64,000 nt of DNA from Flavobacterium yafengii (GTDB lineage: Bacteria; Bacteroidota; Bacteroidia; Flavobacteriales; Flavobacteriaceae): the NCBI RefSeq assembly GCF_030010375.1, contig NZ_JASCRY010000005.1, positions 1 through 64,000 on the forward strand. The letters run 5' to 3'. Both the position numbers and the translations under genes were made by a program. This document shows positions 26,659 to 37,700 of the stretch, piece after piece (positions within the stretch are counted from its first letter, which is position 1; the number at the start of each line of letters is the position of its first letter). Under the pieces are notes generated by a model, which ran no database searches, was not told where the DNA came from, and saw nothing but the letters and a program-made list of their open reading frames with translations.

Positions 26659-29079
26659 TTATCGTAAGCTGGCTCCAAGTTCAGTTTCAAAATTATTTTG
26701 CAGTTTGCTCATAATTTTATCAATTTGCGTATCAGTCAGTGTTTTAGAACTGTCTTGAATTGTAAAACTTAATGCGTATGATTTTTTACCTTCTGGAAGA
26801 TTTTGTCCTTCATATACATCAAATAAATTAATGTCTTTTAAAAGCGCTTTCTCTGTTTGACGTGCAATATTGTAAATGCTGTCATAGGTTACGTTTTGAT
26901 CAATTAGCAACGCTAAATCTCTACGAACTTCTGGGTATTTAGGAATCTCAGTATATTTTATCTTGGTTGAAATCAATTTCAAAATCAAAGCCCAGTTAAA
27001 ATCAGCGAAAAATACTTCTTGTTTGATTCCAAAATGTTTTAATATTGATTTTTTAACTACTCCTAATTCTACCAGTATTTCGGTTCCAGCGCTAATAGCG
27101 ATCCCTTCAGAAAATACATCCGTGGTTACTGGTACGTTTTGTGTTTTTTGAATCCCTAATCTGGAAAGAATTCCATTTACATATCCTTTGAATAAAAAGA
27201 AATCAGATGGTTTTTGAGCGCTAGTCCAGTTTTCTTGATTTCTATTTCCGGAAAGGAATAAAGTCAAATGCTTTTTTTCCTCGTAACCGGCAAGATAGTT
27301 ATGGTACGTTTTTCCAAATTCAAATAATTTCAAATCGGAATTTTTACGATTGATATTATAAGAGATTGCTTCCAGTCCGGAAAACAGTAAAGATTGACGC
27401 ATTGTAGCTAAATCAGCGCTTAACGGATTTAACATTGTTACATTGTTTGCTGGATTCAATACTTCTGAAAGTTCAACATAAGACGCAGTTGTCAATGAAT
27501 TTGCCATCATTTCATTAAATCCTTGAGAATTTAATTGTGTGGCAATCACATTTTGTATTTTGTAATCTTCATTTCTTGGAGAATTAGAAACCGTGGCATT
27601 TAGTTTTTTAGAAAAATCAATGTTGTTGTATCCGTATACTCTCAATATTTCTTCAATAACATCTATTTCCCTTTGCACGTCAACGCGGTAAGAAGGAATA
27701 GTTAATCCTAATCCTGCATCTGAAACGCTGTTTACTTTAATGTCTAATGAAACTAATATTTTCTTAATAGTGTCTTTCGGTAATTCCTGTCCAATAATTT
27801 TAGCCACTTTGCTGAAGTTTAAAAACACAGAGAAGTCTTCAATTTTCTTTGGATACACATTAACAACATCAGATGTTATTTCTCCACCAGCTACTTCTTG
27901 AATCAATAAAGCCGCACGTTTCAATGCGTATTCTGTAATAGTTGGGTCAATTCCTCTTTCAAAACGGAAAGAAGCATCAGTGTTTAATTGATGTCTTTTG
28001 GCTGTTTTACGAATGCTCACCGGATTAAAATAAGCACTTTCTAAAAATATAGAATTAGTATTTTCAGAAACTCCTGATTTTTTTCCGCCAAAAACCCCTG
28101 CAATACATAAAGGTCCTTTTTCGTCACAAATCATTAAATCTTCTTCGTGTAAAGTTCTTTCTATATCGTCAAGTGTAGTAAATTTTGTTCCCGCAGGAAG
28201 TGTTTGAACTACTATTTTACCGTTAATCTTTGAAGCATCAAAGGCGTGAAGCGGCTGGCCTAATTCGTGTAAAACATAATTAGTGACATCTACAATATTG
28301 TTTTTTGGATTTAATCCAATGGCTTTCAATCTATTTTGTAACCAAGCTGGAGATGGTTTTACTTCAATACCAGAAATAGTTACGCCACAATATCTAGGAG
28401 CAAGTTTAGGTTCTTTTACATCAATATCAATTTTCAAAGTTCTTTTATCTACTCTGAAATTACTCACTGAAGGTGTAATCAATTCTACGTTTACACCACT
28501 TTGTAACATTCCGGCTCTTAAATCACGTGCTGTTCCTAAATGGCTCATCGCATCGGCACGATTTGGTGTTAATCCAATTTCAAAAACCTCGTCATTTTCA
28601 ATTTTGAAAACCGTCGCTGCAGGAGTTCCTGTTGCTAATGCATCGTCCAATATCATAATTCCGTCATGGCTTTCACCAAGACCTAATTCATCTTCGGCAC
28701 AAATCATTCCGTGACTTTCCTGTCCGCGTATTTTTCCTTTTTTGATTGAAAAAGCAACCCCTTCCTTGTCGTATAATGTAGTTCCAATTGTAGCAACCGG
28801 TACTTTTTGTCCTGCAGCGACATTATTGGCACCGCAAACAATCTGCACAGGAACACCATTTCCTAAATCTACGGTAGTTATTTTTAATCTGTCGGCATCC
28901 GGATGTTGGATACAAGTAAGAACATGTCCTACCACAATGCCTTCTAATCCGCCTTTTACCGATTGATATTTGTCAACAATTTCTACTTCCAAACCTAAAT
29001 CGGTTAGTAGTGCTGCTGTTTCTTCAGATTTCCAGTCTATTTTAATGAATTGTTTTAACCAGTTGTAAGATATTTTCAT
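26659..29079 (-). CDS. pheT: phenylalanine-tRNA ligase beta subunit
   Basis: An 806-aa subunit of the alpha2-beta2 enzyme that charges tRNA-Phe. The N-terminus MKISYNWLKQFIKID is diagnostic. An OB-fold tRNA-binding domain (about 40-150), B3/B4 editing domain, B5 domain, catalytic-like core and a C-terminal anticodon-binding FDX-ACB domain (about 715-806, starting YTEIPKYPEVRRDLALLID) follow. Length is standard. pheS is not adjacent, which is common in this phylum. A minus-strand TATATTTG -7-like box lies at 29131-29138. Confidence 0.97.
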   Translation of the reverse strand: MKISYNWLKQFIKIDWKSEETAALLTDLGLEVEIVDKYQSVKGGLEGIVVGHVLTCIQHPDADRLKITTVDLGNGVPVQIVCGANNVAAGQKVPVATIGTTLYDKEGVAFSIKKGKIRGQESHGMICAEDELGLGESHDGIMILDDALATGTPAATVFKIENDEVFEIGLTPNRADAMSHLGTARDLRAGMLQSGVNVELITPSVSNFRVDKRTLKIDIDVKEPKLAPRYCGVTISGIEVKPSPAWLQNRLKAIGLNPKNNIVDVTNYVLHELGQPLHAFDASKINGKIVVQTLPAGTKFTTLDDIERTLHEEDLMICDEKGPLCIAGVFGGKKSGVSENTNSIFLESAYFNPVSIRKTAKRHQLNTDASFRFERGIDPTITEYALKRAALLIQEVAGGEITSDVVNVYPKKIEDFSVFLNFSKVAKIIGQELPKDTIKKILVSLDIKVNSVSDAGLGLTIPSYRVDVQREIDVIEEILRVYGYNNIDFSKKLNATVSNSPRNEDYKIQNVIATQLNSQGFNEMMANSLTTASYVELSEVLNPANNVTMLNPLSADLATMRQSLLFSGLEAISYNINRKNSDLKLFEFGKTYHNYLAGYEEKKHLTLFLSGNRNQENWTSAQKPSDFFLFKGYVNGILSRLGIQKTQNVPVTTDVFSEGIAISAGTEILVELGVVKKSILKHFGIKQEVFFADFNWALILKLISTKIKYTEIPKYPEVRRDLALLIDQNVTYDSIYNIARQTEKALLKDINLFDVYEGQNLPEGKKSYALSFTIQDSSKTLTDTQIDKIMSKLQNNFETELGASLR

Positions 29080-29374
29080 CTGTCAATTTTAATGAGATTA
29101 CTTCGTCAGTTCGACCTTCGGTCTCGGGTGCAAATATAAGGATTGCAGTTTGGAGAAAGAAACAATTTTTTTGGTTTTTTATAACTGATTTAGTGTATTA
29201 AGTAAGTATTTAAAATAAGAATTCAATATTATTAGTTGTAAATAAATATGAATTAAATAATAAATTTAGGTTAAAAAAGAAGATATGAAAATTTAATGCT
29301 ATTAGTTGAATGAATTGTGCTATTCTAACGATATAGATGAAGGTATATTTGGTAAAACATAAATAGATAACGAC

Positions 29375-30880
29375 ATGGATAACGTGGTAAAAAGACCTGA
29401 TTTTAAGGCAACATATGATAATTATATAGGAGGCAAATTTGTAGCGCCAATAGGTGGGCAGTATTTTGATGTAGTTTCTCCGGTAGACGGAAAAGTATTT
29501 ACAAGAGCCGCACATTCCACTAAAGTAGATTTAGATTTGGCTGTTGATACAGCGTATGAAGCTTTCCAGACATGGGGAAAAACATCCGTAACAGAACGCA
29601 GTAATTTATTGAATAAAATTGCTCAGGTTATGGAAGATAACCTTGAATATCTTGCTACTGTTGAGACAATTGATAATGGAAAAGCCATTCGTGAAACATT
29701 GGCAGCCGATATGCCATTGGCAATTGATCACTTCAGATATTTCGCAGGTGTAATTCGTGCTGAGGAAAGTTCAATCGCCGAATTAGATTCGCAAACGGTT
29801 TCTATCGCTTTGAGCGAACCTTTGGGTGTAATTGCTCAAATTATCCCTTGGAATTTCCCAATTTTAATGGCTGTTTGGAAATTAGCTCCAGCATTAGCTG
29901 CAGGAAATACCGTGGTTTTAAAACCAGCAGAAAGTACACCAATTTCAATTATGGTTTTGATGGAATTGATTGGTGATATTTTGCCTCCAGGAGTTATAAA
30001 TATTGTTAATGGTTTTGGTGCTGAACTTGGAAGAGCTTTGGTAACCAATAAAAAAGTGTCAAAAGCTGCTTTTACAGGTTCTACAACTACAGGTCGTTTA
30101 GTGATGCAATATGCTACCGAAAATATTATTCCGGTTACTTTAGAACTTGGAGGAAAATCTCCAAATATTTTCATGAAATCCGTTGGTGATGCTGATGATG
30201 ATTTCTTTGATAAAGCTATCGAAGGAGCGGTAATGTTTGCTTTAAATCAAGGTGAAATTTGTACCTGTCCATCAAGATTATTGGTTCACGAAGATATTTA
30301 TGAAAAATTCATTGCAAGAGTAATCGAAAGAACAGCTGCAATCAAATTGGGAAATCCTTTAGACAGAACTACCATGATGGGAGCACAGGCATCTTTGGTT
30401 CAAAAAGAAAAAATCCTGACTTACATAAAATTAGGAAAAGAAGAAGGTGCCGAAGTTTTAATTGGAGGTGAAGAAAATCATTTGGAAGGGAATTTAGCAG
30501 GAGGTTATTATATCAAACCAACGCTTTTCAAAGGACACAATAAAATGCGCATTTTTCAAGAAGAAATCTTTGGACCGGTTTTAGCCGTTACTACTTTCAA
30601 AACTACCGAAGAAGCTATTGCTATAGCAAATGATACGATGTATGGTTTGGGAGCCGGACTTTGGACACGTGATGCACACGAAATTTATCAAGTTCCAAGA
30701 GCGATTCAAGCGGGTCGTGTTTGGATTAATCAATACCATTCTTATCCTGCAGGAGCTCCTTTTGGTGGATACAAACAGTCTGGAATTGGTCGTGAAAATC
30801 ATAAAATGATGCTTGGACACTATCGTCAGACAAAAAATATGCTGATTTCTTACGATAAAAAGAAATTAGGTTTCTTTTAG
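29375..30880 (+). CDS. aldehyde dehydrogenase (AcoD/ExaC-like)
   Basis: A 501-aa NAD(P)-dependent aldehyde dehydrogenase. Catalytic Glu257 is in [10 protein letters not shown] and the nucleophile Cys296 in [18 protein letters not shown] and FTGSTTTG form the cofactor site. The GEICTCPSR variant and the DUF779 gene next door point to the acetaldehyde dehydrogenase branch (AcoD/ExaC/AldB). TATATTTG at 29344-29351 is a -7-like box 24 bases before the ATG. With the following DUF779 and AraC genes it forms a regulated aldehyde-oxidation module. Confidence 0.93.
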   Translation: MDNVVKRPDFKATYDNYIGGKFVAPIGGQYFDVVSPVDGKVFTRAAHSTKVDLDLAVDTAYEAFQTWGKTSVTERSNLLNKIAQVMEDNLEYLATVETIDNGKAIRETLAADMPLAIDHFRYFAGVIRAEESSIAELDSQTVSIALSEPLGVIAQIIPWNFPILMAVWKLAPALAAGNTVVLKPAESTPISIMVLMELIGDILPPGVINIVNGFGAELGRALVTNKKVSKAAFTGSTTTGRLVMQYATENIIPVTLELGGKSPNIFMKSVGDADDDFFDKAIEGAVMFALNQGEICTCPSRLLVHEDIYEKFIARVIERTAAIKLGNPLDRTTMMGAQASLVQKEKILTYIKLGKEEGAEVLIGGEENHLEGNLAGGYYIKPTLFKGHNKMRIFQEEIFGPVLAVTTFKTTEEAIAIANDTMYGLGAGLWTRDAHEIYQVPRAIQAGRVWINQYHSYPAGAPFGGYKQSGIGRENHKMMLGHYRQTKNMLISYDKKKLGFF

Positions 30881-30907
30881 TTAATTACTGATTATTGGTT
30901 GATCTTG

Positions 30908-30943
30908 AACCTGACAGATTGTATAATTTGTCAGGTTTTATTT
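30908..30943 (+). terminator. terminator after aldehyde dehydrogenase gene
   Basis: AACCTGACA (30908-30916) pairs with TGTCAGGTT (30929-30937), followed by TTATTTT. DUF779 is therefore probably transcribed separately or by read-through. Confidence 0.75.
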
Positions 30944-31107
30944 TAAAGGAAATAGTTGAATGTAATCAATTAAAAGGGTACACGGATTATAAGTTTTGTA
31001 CTAAATTTAGATTGTTGATTAGTCTTGAATTGGCTAATTAATGGTGATTTTATAGACTCAAAACAAACACATTTTGAAATATTTTGCAAAAAATAAAATT
31101 AAGAAAG

Positions 31108-31482
31108 ATGATAAAAAGAATTGATGCCACAGAAAAAGCAATAGAATTAATTAAGGTTCTAAAAGAAAAACACGGTGATTTGATGTTTTATCAAGCAGGA
31201 GGATGTTGCGAGGGAACGCAGCCACAATGTTTTGAAAAAGGCGGATTTTACCAGCGAATGGGTGATGTATGCATTGGCACAATTCAAGATACTGAATTTT
31301 GGGTAGACAAGGATTTATTCGAATATTGGAAACATGCTCATTTTACTTTGGATGTAATTGATGCTTTTGGAGTGGGAGGATTTTCATTAGAAACACCATT
31401 GAAAAAAACATTCCGAATTGAATATAGAATCTTTACTCCGGAAGAAGAATTATCGCTAGAACCGGTAACATTTATTGAATAA
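31108..31482 (+). CDS. DUF779 domain protein
   Basis: A 124-aa protein with a cysteine-rich motif QAGGCCEGTQPQCF near residues 30-43 that may bind a metal. DUF779 genes are commonly found next to acetaldehyde dehydrogenases, as here; the biochemical role is not known to me. The ATG at 31108 was preferred to an in-frame TTG at 31084. Its stop is two bases from the stop of the convergent AraC-type gene. Confidence 0.85.
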   Translation: MIKRIDATEKAIELIKVLKEKHGDLMFYQAGGCCEGTQPQCFEKGGFYQRMGDVCIGTIQDTEFWVDKDLFEYWKHAHFTLDVIDAFGVGGFSLETPLKKTFRIEYRIFTPEEELSLEPVTFIE

Positions 31483-31483
31483 G

Positions 31484-32407
31484 CTAGTTTACGTACAATA
31501 ATTGATATTGTTTTGGAGTAATTCCTTCGTGTTTTTTAAACAAACGAATAAAGTAATTACAATCTTCAAATCCTGATAAATAACAAACTTCATTGATTTG
31601 TATCGATGGATTTTTTAGTAATTGTTTGGCACATCTCATTTTCTCGCTAATCACAAATTCTATTGGGCTCATACCTAATTCTCTTTTGAAAAAACGATAG
31701 AAAGATGTCGTACTCATGCATGCTTTTTCACTCAAGTGTTTCATGCTGATGTTTTCTTTCAAGTTCAATCGGATGAATTCTACGACTTGTGTAATGGGAT
31801 TTTTTGGGTCGGCAAATAAACCGTCATCTATTGCTTTTGCGGTTTGTGTCTGAATAATTCGAATTAATAATTCCTGCAAAGTCAAATCTGCCAAAGCATC
31901 TTTAGTAATTGAAGTGCTCATGCATTCTTTGATCAATTTATTAATAGTCGTTGCCAGTTCCACATTATTGTAAAAAAAATAATTTTGGTAATTCAATTGC
32001 CAGAATTGGTCTTTTCCTTCTTTTGGGTAGCGTTCGTTTAAAAATTGCAAAGTATCGGTAATTTTAGTTTGGTCTATCGCCAAAGCCAAACACTGCGTCG
32101 GATTGTTTTTTGAGGCCTCCGGAAAATCGATTTTCATTTCCACATTAGAAGGAATCACAACGGTTTCACCGGGTAAATAGACAAAACTGGGGTCGTCAAA
32201 AAGATGCATTATTTTTTTGCCTCGCAACATGCTGGTCACCACAAAATCATTAAATTTCAAAGGAACTAATGCCGAAGATTCATACGTTTCAAAAAGATTC
32301 AGTTCACAGTGATTTAAAGAGTAAACGGTTCTATTTTCTACTAATGTTTTTAAAGATTTCTCGTTTGATAAATGAGGTGGATTTATAAAAGCGCGGGTAC
32401 TATTCAT
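31484..32407 (-). CDS. AraC-family transcriptional regulator
   Basis: A 307-aa regulator. The N-terminal half resembles the AraC N-terminal cupin-like domain. The C-terminal 100 residues hold two helix-turn-helix motifs, MKHLSEKACMSTTSFYRFFK and INEVCYLSGFEDCNYFIRLF, ending GITPKQYQ. The ATG at 32407 was chosen over a TTG at 32431. Position next to DUF779 and the aldehyde dehydrogenase suggests it controls that module. A perfect inverted repeat lies just upstream of its start. Confidence 0.9.
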   Translation of the reverse strand: MNSTRAFINPPHLSNEKSLKTLVENRTVYSLNHCELNLFETYESSALVPLKFNDFVVTSMLRGKKIMHLFDDPSFVYLPGETVVIPSNVEMKIDFPEASKNNPTQCLALAIDQTKITDTLQFLNERYPKEGKDQFWQLNYQNYFFYNNVELATTINKLIKECMSTSITKDALADLTLQELLIRIIQTQTAKAIDDGLFADPKNPITQVVEFIRLNLKENISMKHLSEKACMSTTSFYRFFKRELGMSPIEFVISEKMRCAKQLLKNPSIQINEVCYLSGFEDCNYFIRLFKKHEGITPKQYQLLYVN

Positions 32408-32410
32408 AGT

Positions 32411-32439
32411 TTTAAACTTTAAAAAAGGCAAAGTTTAAA
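32411..32439. promoter_or_regulatory. perfect inverted repeat upstream of the AraC-type gene
   Basis: TTTAAACTTT (32411-32420) and AAAGTTTAAA (32430-32439) are exact inverted copies around a 9-base spacer, starting four bases before the regulator's start codon. It could be an autoregulatory operator; AT-rich chance palindromes are common, so confidence is moderate. Confidence 0.45.
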
Positions 32440-32481
32440 TTTAATGAAAATAATTAGAACCAGAACACTGTTTAACAAAAT

Positions 32482-33345
32482 TTAAATTAATTCTTCCACA
32501 TGTTTTTTGATGTTCTCAGCAATTTTATGAGTTGGTAAATCATTTTCATCGCTTCCAAAAGGATCTTCAATTTCCTCAGCAATTAATTCTAAACTCGCCA
32601 AAACATAAAAAATAAATACCACAACCGGAACTACATAATAACCCAAACTAAAAGAATATCCAAAAGGCAGTGTCATCACATAAAAGAAGATGAATTTTTT
32701 AAGGAAAGCACTGTAAGAGTAGGGAATAGGCGTGTTTTTGATTCGTTCGCAAGCACCGCAAATATCAGTAAATGATTTTACTTCTTCGTTTAAAATAATC
32801 AGTTGATCACCAGTTATTTTTTTGGAATCATACAAATCATTAATTTTTTGAAACAACATTTTAGCGACTTGATTGGGCTTGTGTTTGTGATGATCAATTT
32901 CTAAATCCACATCTTCAAACAATTGTTTGCTGGTATCATCATCATTCAAATGTTTATGCAAAATAGAAGCATAGCCGGGAATCATTTTTCGAAAGTATTT
33001 ACGATCTTTTTCATCATGCAAAATAGCAGATAATTTTATGGCAAAATTACGGCTGTTGTTGACTAAAGCTCCCCACATTTTGCGCCCTTCCCACCAACGG
33101 TCATAGGCAGTATTGGTTCTGAAAACTAATAATAATGAAATCACGAAACCAAGCATTCCGTGCATGATTGTAATATTCTTTACATAACTATTGTCCGCTA
33201 ATTTCCAATATTCAACTTCTAAATAACCGATAATCCCAGAATAAATCCCAATAGCAAGCATTATTGGCATTAACGTTCTGAAAGTGTCCGCTTTGTGAAA
33301 ACGAAAAATAAAAGTAAACCAGTCTTTTGTATTATATGAAACCAT
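32482..33345 (-). CDS. bestrophin family protein
   Basis: A 287-aa membrane protein of the bestrophin/UPF0187 family, anion channels in eukaryotes and channel-like in bacteria. Visible are an N-terminal KDWFTFIFRFHKADTFRTL segment, membrane helices near 28-45, 62-80, 212-232 and 228-250, and the conserved RTNTAYDRWWEGRKMWG motif and EDPFG near the C-terminus. Ion unknown. It starts 28 bases after the TolC-type gene ends; a minus-strand TACTTTTG box at 33364-33371 suggests its own promoter. Confidence 0.92.
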   Translation of the reverse strand: MVSYNTKDWFTFIFRFHKADTFRTLMPIMLAIGIYSGIIGYLEVEYWKLADNSYVKNITIMHGMLGFVISLLLVFRTNTAYDRWWEGRKMWGALVNNSRNFAIKLSAILHDEKDRKYFRKMIPGYASILHKHLNDDDTSKQLFEDVDLEIDHHKHKPNQVAKMLFQKINDLYDSKKITGDQLIILNEEVKSFTDICGACERIKNTPIPYSYSAFLKKFIFFYVMTLPFGYSFSLGYYVVPVVVFIFYVLASLELIAEEIEDPFGSDENDLPTHKIAENIKKHVEELI

Positions 33346-33373
33346 TTAAGATACTATTTTTAGCAAAAGTAAA

Positions 33374-34687
33374 TTAAAAATTAAGATTTCCGGCCAATTC
33401 TCGGAGTGCAATTTCAGATAATTTTCCTTGGAATTGAGCATTGCTGTAACGCACTTTAGCATTAACATAATTCAATTGTGCGGTTCTGAATTCTAAAGTA
33501 GTTATAGTTCCAATTCTGAATTTGTCTAAAGTAATATTTAGATTTTGTTTGGCAATCGATTCATTTTTTTCTTCTAAAGCAATCAATTCTAAATTGGTCA
33601 AATACGTTTGATAGGAAGTTGCTAATTGTGAGTTTAAAGCTAAATTTTGCTGATCTATATTTAACTTCGAATTTTCAATTTGAATCTTGGCTATTTTCTC
33701 ATTTCGGTTTTGTGAAAAACCATCGAATATATTCAAAGAAGCGCTAAAACCATAGTTCAAACCTCTGGATTGTGATTGTGTCACAAATCCAAGACTGGAT
33801 TGACTTTCTGAAAAATTGTAAGCAGTATTCACTCGAACAGTTGGATAACGGGCTGCTTTAATTTGCTTTAATTCTAATTCAGCTACTCTTTTATTGATAA
33901 TCTGTGCTTCTAATTGCGGATTTTGTTTCTCGGCTAAAGCTCTTAGTTCTGGAAGTAGTAATAATGCATCCACTTCAAGTTCATCAATAACTTTGAAATC
34001 AGTCGCAACATCTCTAGCCAATAGTTGATTTAATAAGATCTTACTGTTAGCGTACAATTCTTTTTGTCTTAATAACGCAACTTGATCCGTATTCAAATCT
34101 ACTTGGGCATTCAAAACTTCTAATTTAGATGCTTTTCCAATGGTAAATCTGTTTTGCGCCAAAGTCAATCGCTGGTTTGAAATAACAATTGTTGTATCCA
34201 AAGCAGCTAATTGTTGTTGCAGTTGCACCAAATTGTAATATGCCGCATTCACGTCACTGATTCGTGTGATTACGGTTAATTTTAATTGCGCTTCACCCAG
34301 TTTTTGTAATTCTTTCAATTGATCCAGTCTGGCAAACATTCGCATTCCGTCAAAAACAGTCCAATCCAATCCAACGCCATACGTCAAACTATTGTTTTTG
34401 GCATTGTCTAATTCAGTTTCTGTTCCGTCCTGACGCGTTTGGGAACTGTTTTGAATACTGTTGTTATCCAAAACAGTTGCAGTAACTGTGGGTAACATTC
34501 CTGCATTTCCAATGGCAACGTTTGTTTTTTCAATGGTTAAATTATTGGTGGCAATTTTTATTTCATAATTGTTTTCCAATGCAATTTTCACTGCGCTTTC
34601 CAATGTCAAAACTTCTTGGGCATTGGTTTTTACCACACAAAATAAGAGTAGTACAAAGCTTTGAAATAGTATTTTAGTATGTGTCAT
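33374..34687 (-). CDS. TolC-family outer membrane efflux protein
   Basis: A 437-aa outer-membrane channel protein with signal peptide (1-23, VKTNAQ). The two-fold TolC helical repeats are visible (ALENNYEIKIATNN and AEKQNPQLEAQIINKR), each followed by long coiled-coil stretches. It is the third gene of the RND efflux operon and should form the exit duct of the tripartite pump. It lies 89 bases after the permease gene. Confidence 0.93.
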   Translation of the reverse strand: MTHTKILFQSFVLLLFCVVKTNAQEVLTLESAVKIALENNYEIKIATNNLTIEKTNVAIGNAGMLPTVTATVLDNNSIQNSSQTRQDGTETELDNAKNNSLTYGVGLDWTVFDGMRMFARLDQLKELQKLGEAQLKLTVITRISDVNAAYYNLVQLQQQLAALDTTIVISNQRLTLAQNRFTIGKASKLEVLNAQVDLNTDQVALLRQKELYANSKILLNQLLARDVATDFKVIDELEVDALLLLPELRALAEKQNPQLEAQIINKRVAELELKQIKAARYPTVRVNTAYNFSESQSSLGFVTQSQSRGLNYGFSASLNIFDGFSQNRNEKIAKIQIENSKLNIDQQNLALNSQLATSYQTYLTNLELIALEEKNESIAKQNLNITLDKFRIGTITTLEFRTAQLNYVNAKVRYSNAQFQGKLSEIALRELAGNLNF

Positions 34688-34776
34688 AATTATTTTTTTT
34701 AGCCACGAATCAACGAATTTCAGATGAAAAATTAGGGTAAATCTATTTAATCCGTGTCATCAGCGTTCCTTTCAAA

Positions 34777-37700
34777 TTATTTAACTTCTTTTTCATATTC
34801 TTCAATATGATCAAATTCAGGATAATGTTTTCGGGCTTTAGACCACATTAAATACATGGCTGGAATAACAAATAATGTTAAAACCAAAGAGAAAATAGTT
34901 CCTCCTACAATTACAACTCCCATTCCAATTCTACTGGTTGAAGCCGCTCCAAGAGACATCGCAATTGGCAAAGCTCCTAATGAAATGGCTAAACTTGTCA
35001 TTAAAATAGGACGTAATCTCGCTTCCGAAGCTTCTAAAATAGCTTCCATTTTAGGCTTGCCTTGTTCTCGTAGCTGATTCGCAAATTCGACAATTAAGAT
35101 TCCGTTTTTGGTCACCAAACCAATAAGCATTACGGTTCCAATTTGGCTGAAAATATTCCAAGTCTGATCGAATAACCATAATGAGAATAGCGCTCCAGCA
35201 ACGGCCATTGGAACAGTCAAAATGATGATAAGCGGATCAATAAAACTTTCAAATTGTGCCGCTAAAATTAAAAATATCAATACCAAAGCCAATCCGAATG
35301 CAAAAGCAGTATTCGAACTACTTTCGACAAAATCTCTGGATTCTCCACCTAAATCGGTAGTAAACGTATCGTCAAGGACTTTAGCTTTAATTTCATTCAT
35401 CGCATCAATTCCATCGCTGATACTTTTGCCTGGAGCAAGACCTGCAGAAACAGTTGCAGCCATGTAGCGATTGTTGTGGTATAATTGTGGCGGATTACTT
35501 TTTTCTTCAATAGTTACCACATTGTCCATTTGAATTAATTGTCCCAAATTATTTTTGACATACATCGAGGTTAAATCCAATGGTTTCGAACGGTCTTTTT
35601 GGTCAAACTGTCCAATAACCTGATACTGTTTTCCGTTTCTCATAAAATAACCAAAACGTTGCCCGCTTAAAGAAAGTTGTAAAGTTTGTGCAATATCAAT
35701 AACTGAAATCCCTAAACTTTCGGCTTTTTCTCTGTCAATGGTAACATTGACTTCTGGTTTGTTAAATTTTAAATTCACATCACTAACAGCAAAAGTTGGG
35801 TTTTTAGCTACTTCATCCATAAAAACAGGAATCTTTTCTTCTAGTTTTTTAAAGTTTGGCGCTTGAATAATGTATTGAATCGGCAATCCACCACGTCTGT
35901 TAACGGCAATTGTTGGTTGCTCAATTACGGAAGTTTTTGCATCTGGATATTGTTTGGTCCATTTGGTTAATTTCTCTGCAATTTCTTTTTGTGAATCGGT
36001 TCTTTCATTTGGTTGAACCAATGATACTCTAATAAAACCACTATTTACAGAAGAAGATCCAAAACCGGGTGATGTAATAACCAAGGCTACTTTTTTTCCG
36101 GGAATCGAGTCATCTACTAATTGAGATACTTCTTGCATGAAACGATCCGTATATTCGTAAGAAGATCCTTCGGGTGTTGACATTCGTAAGACAAAACCAC
36201 TACGGTCGTCATACGGTGCAGTTTCTTTTTGCAAAAGGTTGAAAAACAAATAAATTAATCCAAAACAAGCAATTAAAATAGGGAAACTCAACCATTTTTT
36301 CTTCATAAAACGATCTAATGCACTGGCATAACCACTGTTTAATTTTTGAAAATAAGGTTCAGTACGGATGTAGAATTTTGATTTTTTTTGTTCGCCGCCT
36401 TTCATCAAATAGGCGTTTAACATTGGTGTTAATGTTAACGATACAAAAGCCGAAATCAATACCGCAGCACCTATGACGACGCCAAATTCCCTAAACAATC
36501 GCCCGACAAATCCTTCGAGGAAAATCACTGGAAGAAATACCGCTGCTAAAGTTATCGAAATCGAAATTACCGCAAAGAAGATTTCGTTAGATCCTTTGAT
36601 GGCTGCCTCGATAGGCGTCATGCCTTCTTCCACTTTTTTGAAAATATTCTCTGTCACTACAATTCCATCATCGACCACCAATCCTGTTGCCAAAACAATA
36701 GCTAATAATGTCAATACATTTATAGAAAACCCGAAAAGCCACATGATAAAGAAAGTAGCAATCAACGAAACAGGAATGTCAATCAACGGTCTAAAGGCAA
36801 TTGCCCAATCCCTGAAGAATAAATAGATGATCAAAATAACCAAAACAATAGAAATCCCTAATGTTTCCGCAACTTCAATAACTGATTTTTTTACAAAAAT
36901 GGTGTTGTCAATCGCAATATTAAGTTTAATATCCTTTGGTAAATCCTTTTTTAAACGTTCGAATTCTTTGTAAAAAGCAGTAGAAATATCTAAATAATTA
37001 GCTCCGGGAAGCGGTACAATGGCAACACCAACTAAAGGTGTTCCAGATTGCGTCATTTTGGTTTCTGTATTTTCTGGTCCAAGACTCGCTGTCCCTACAT
37101 CGCTGAAGCGAACTACTTTTTCCCCTTCGGAACGAATAATGATATTGTTAAATTCTTCAGCGGTAGAAAGGTTTCCAACTGTTTTTACCGTTAATTCGGT
37201 GTTGTCGCCGGTAAGTTTTCCGGAAGGTAATTCTACATTTTGTTTGTTCAACGCATCTCTCACTTCAGAAACGGTACAACCGTAAGAAGCCAGTTTCACG
37301 GGATCAATCCACAAACGCATCGCATATCTTTTTTGTCCCCAAATTTGGACCCCACTCACACCTGGAATCGTTTCTAATCGTTGTGAAATTACATTTTCGG
37401 CGTAATCACTTAATTCTAATGCGTTTCTGGTATCACTTTGAACAGTCATTGATATAATCGCCTCACCATTGGCATCAGCCTTAGAAACAACTGGCGGAGA
37501 ATCGATATCTTGCGGAAGATTTCTAACAGCTTGAGAAACTTTATCTCTCACATCATTAGCAGCTTCTTCCAAATCTTTATCCAGATTAAACTCTATAGTA
37601 ATATTACTGCTTCCTTGCGCACTCGAAGAAGTTACGTTTCTAATCCCATCAATGGAATTGATTGCTTTCTCTAAAGGTTCCGTAATTTGTGATTCGATAA

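Noticed and set aside
28283..28714. 143-aa plus-strand ORF
   Set aside because: Antisense shadow of pheT without recognisable features; similar antisense frames at 2629-3039, 36473-36826 and 40240-40611 were dropped for the same reason.
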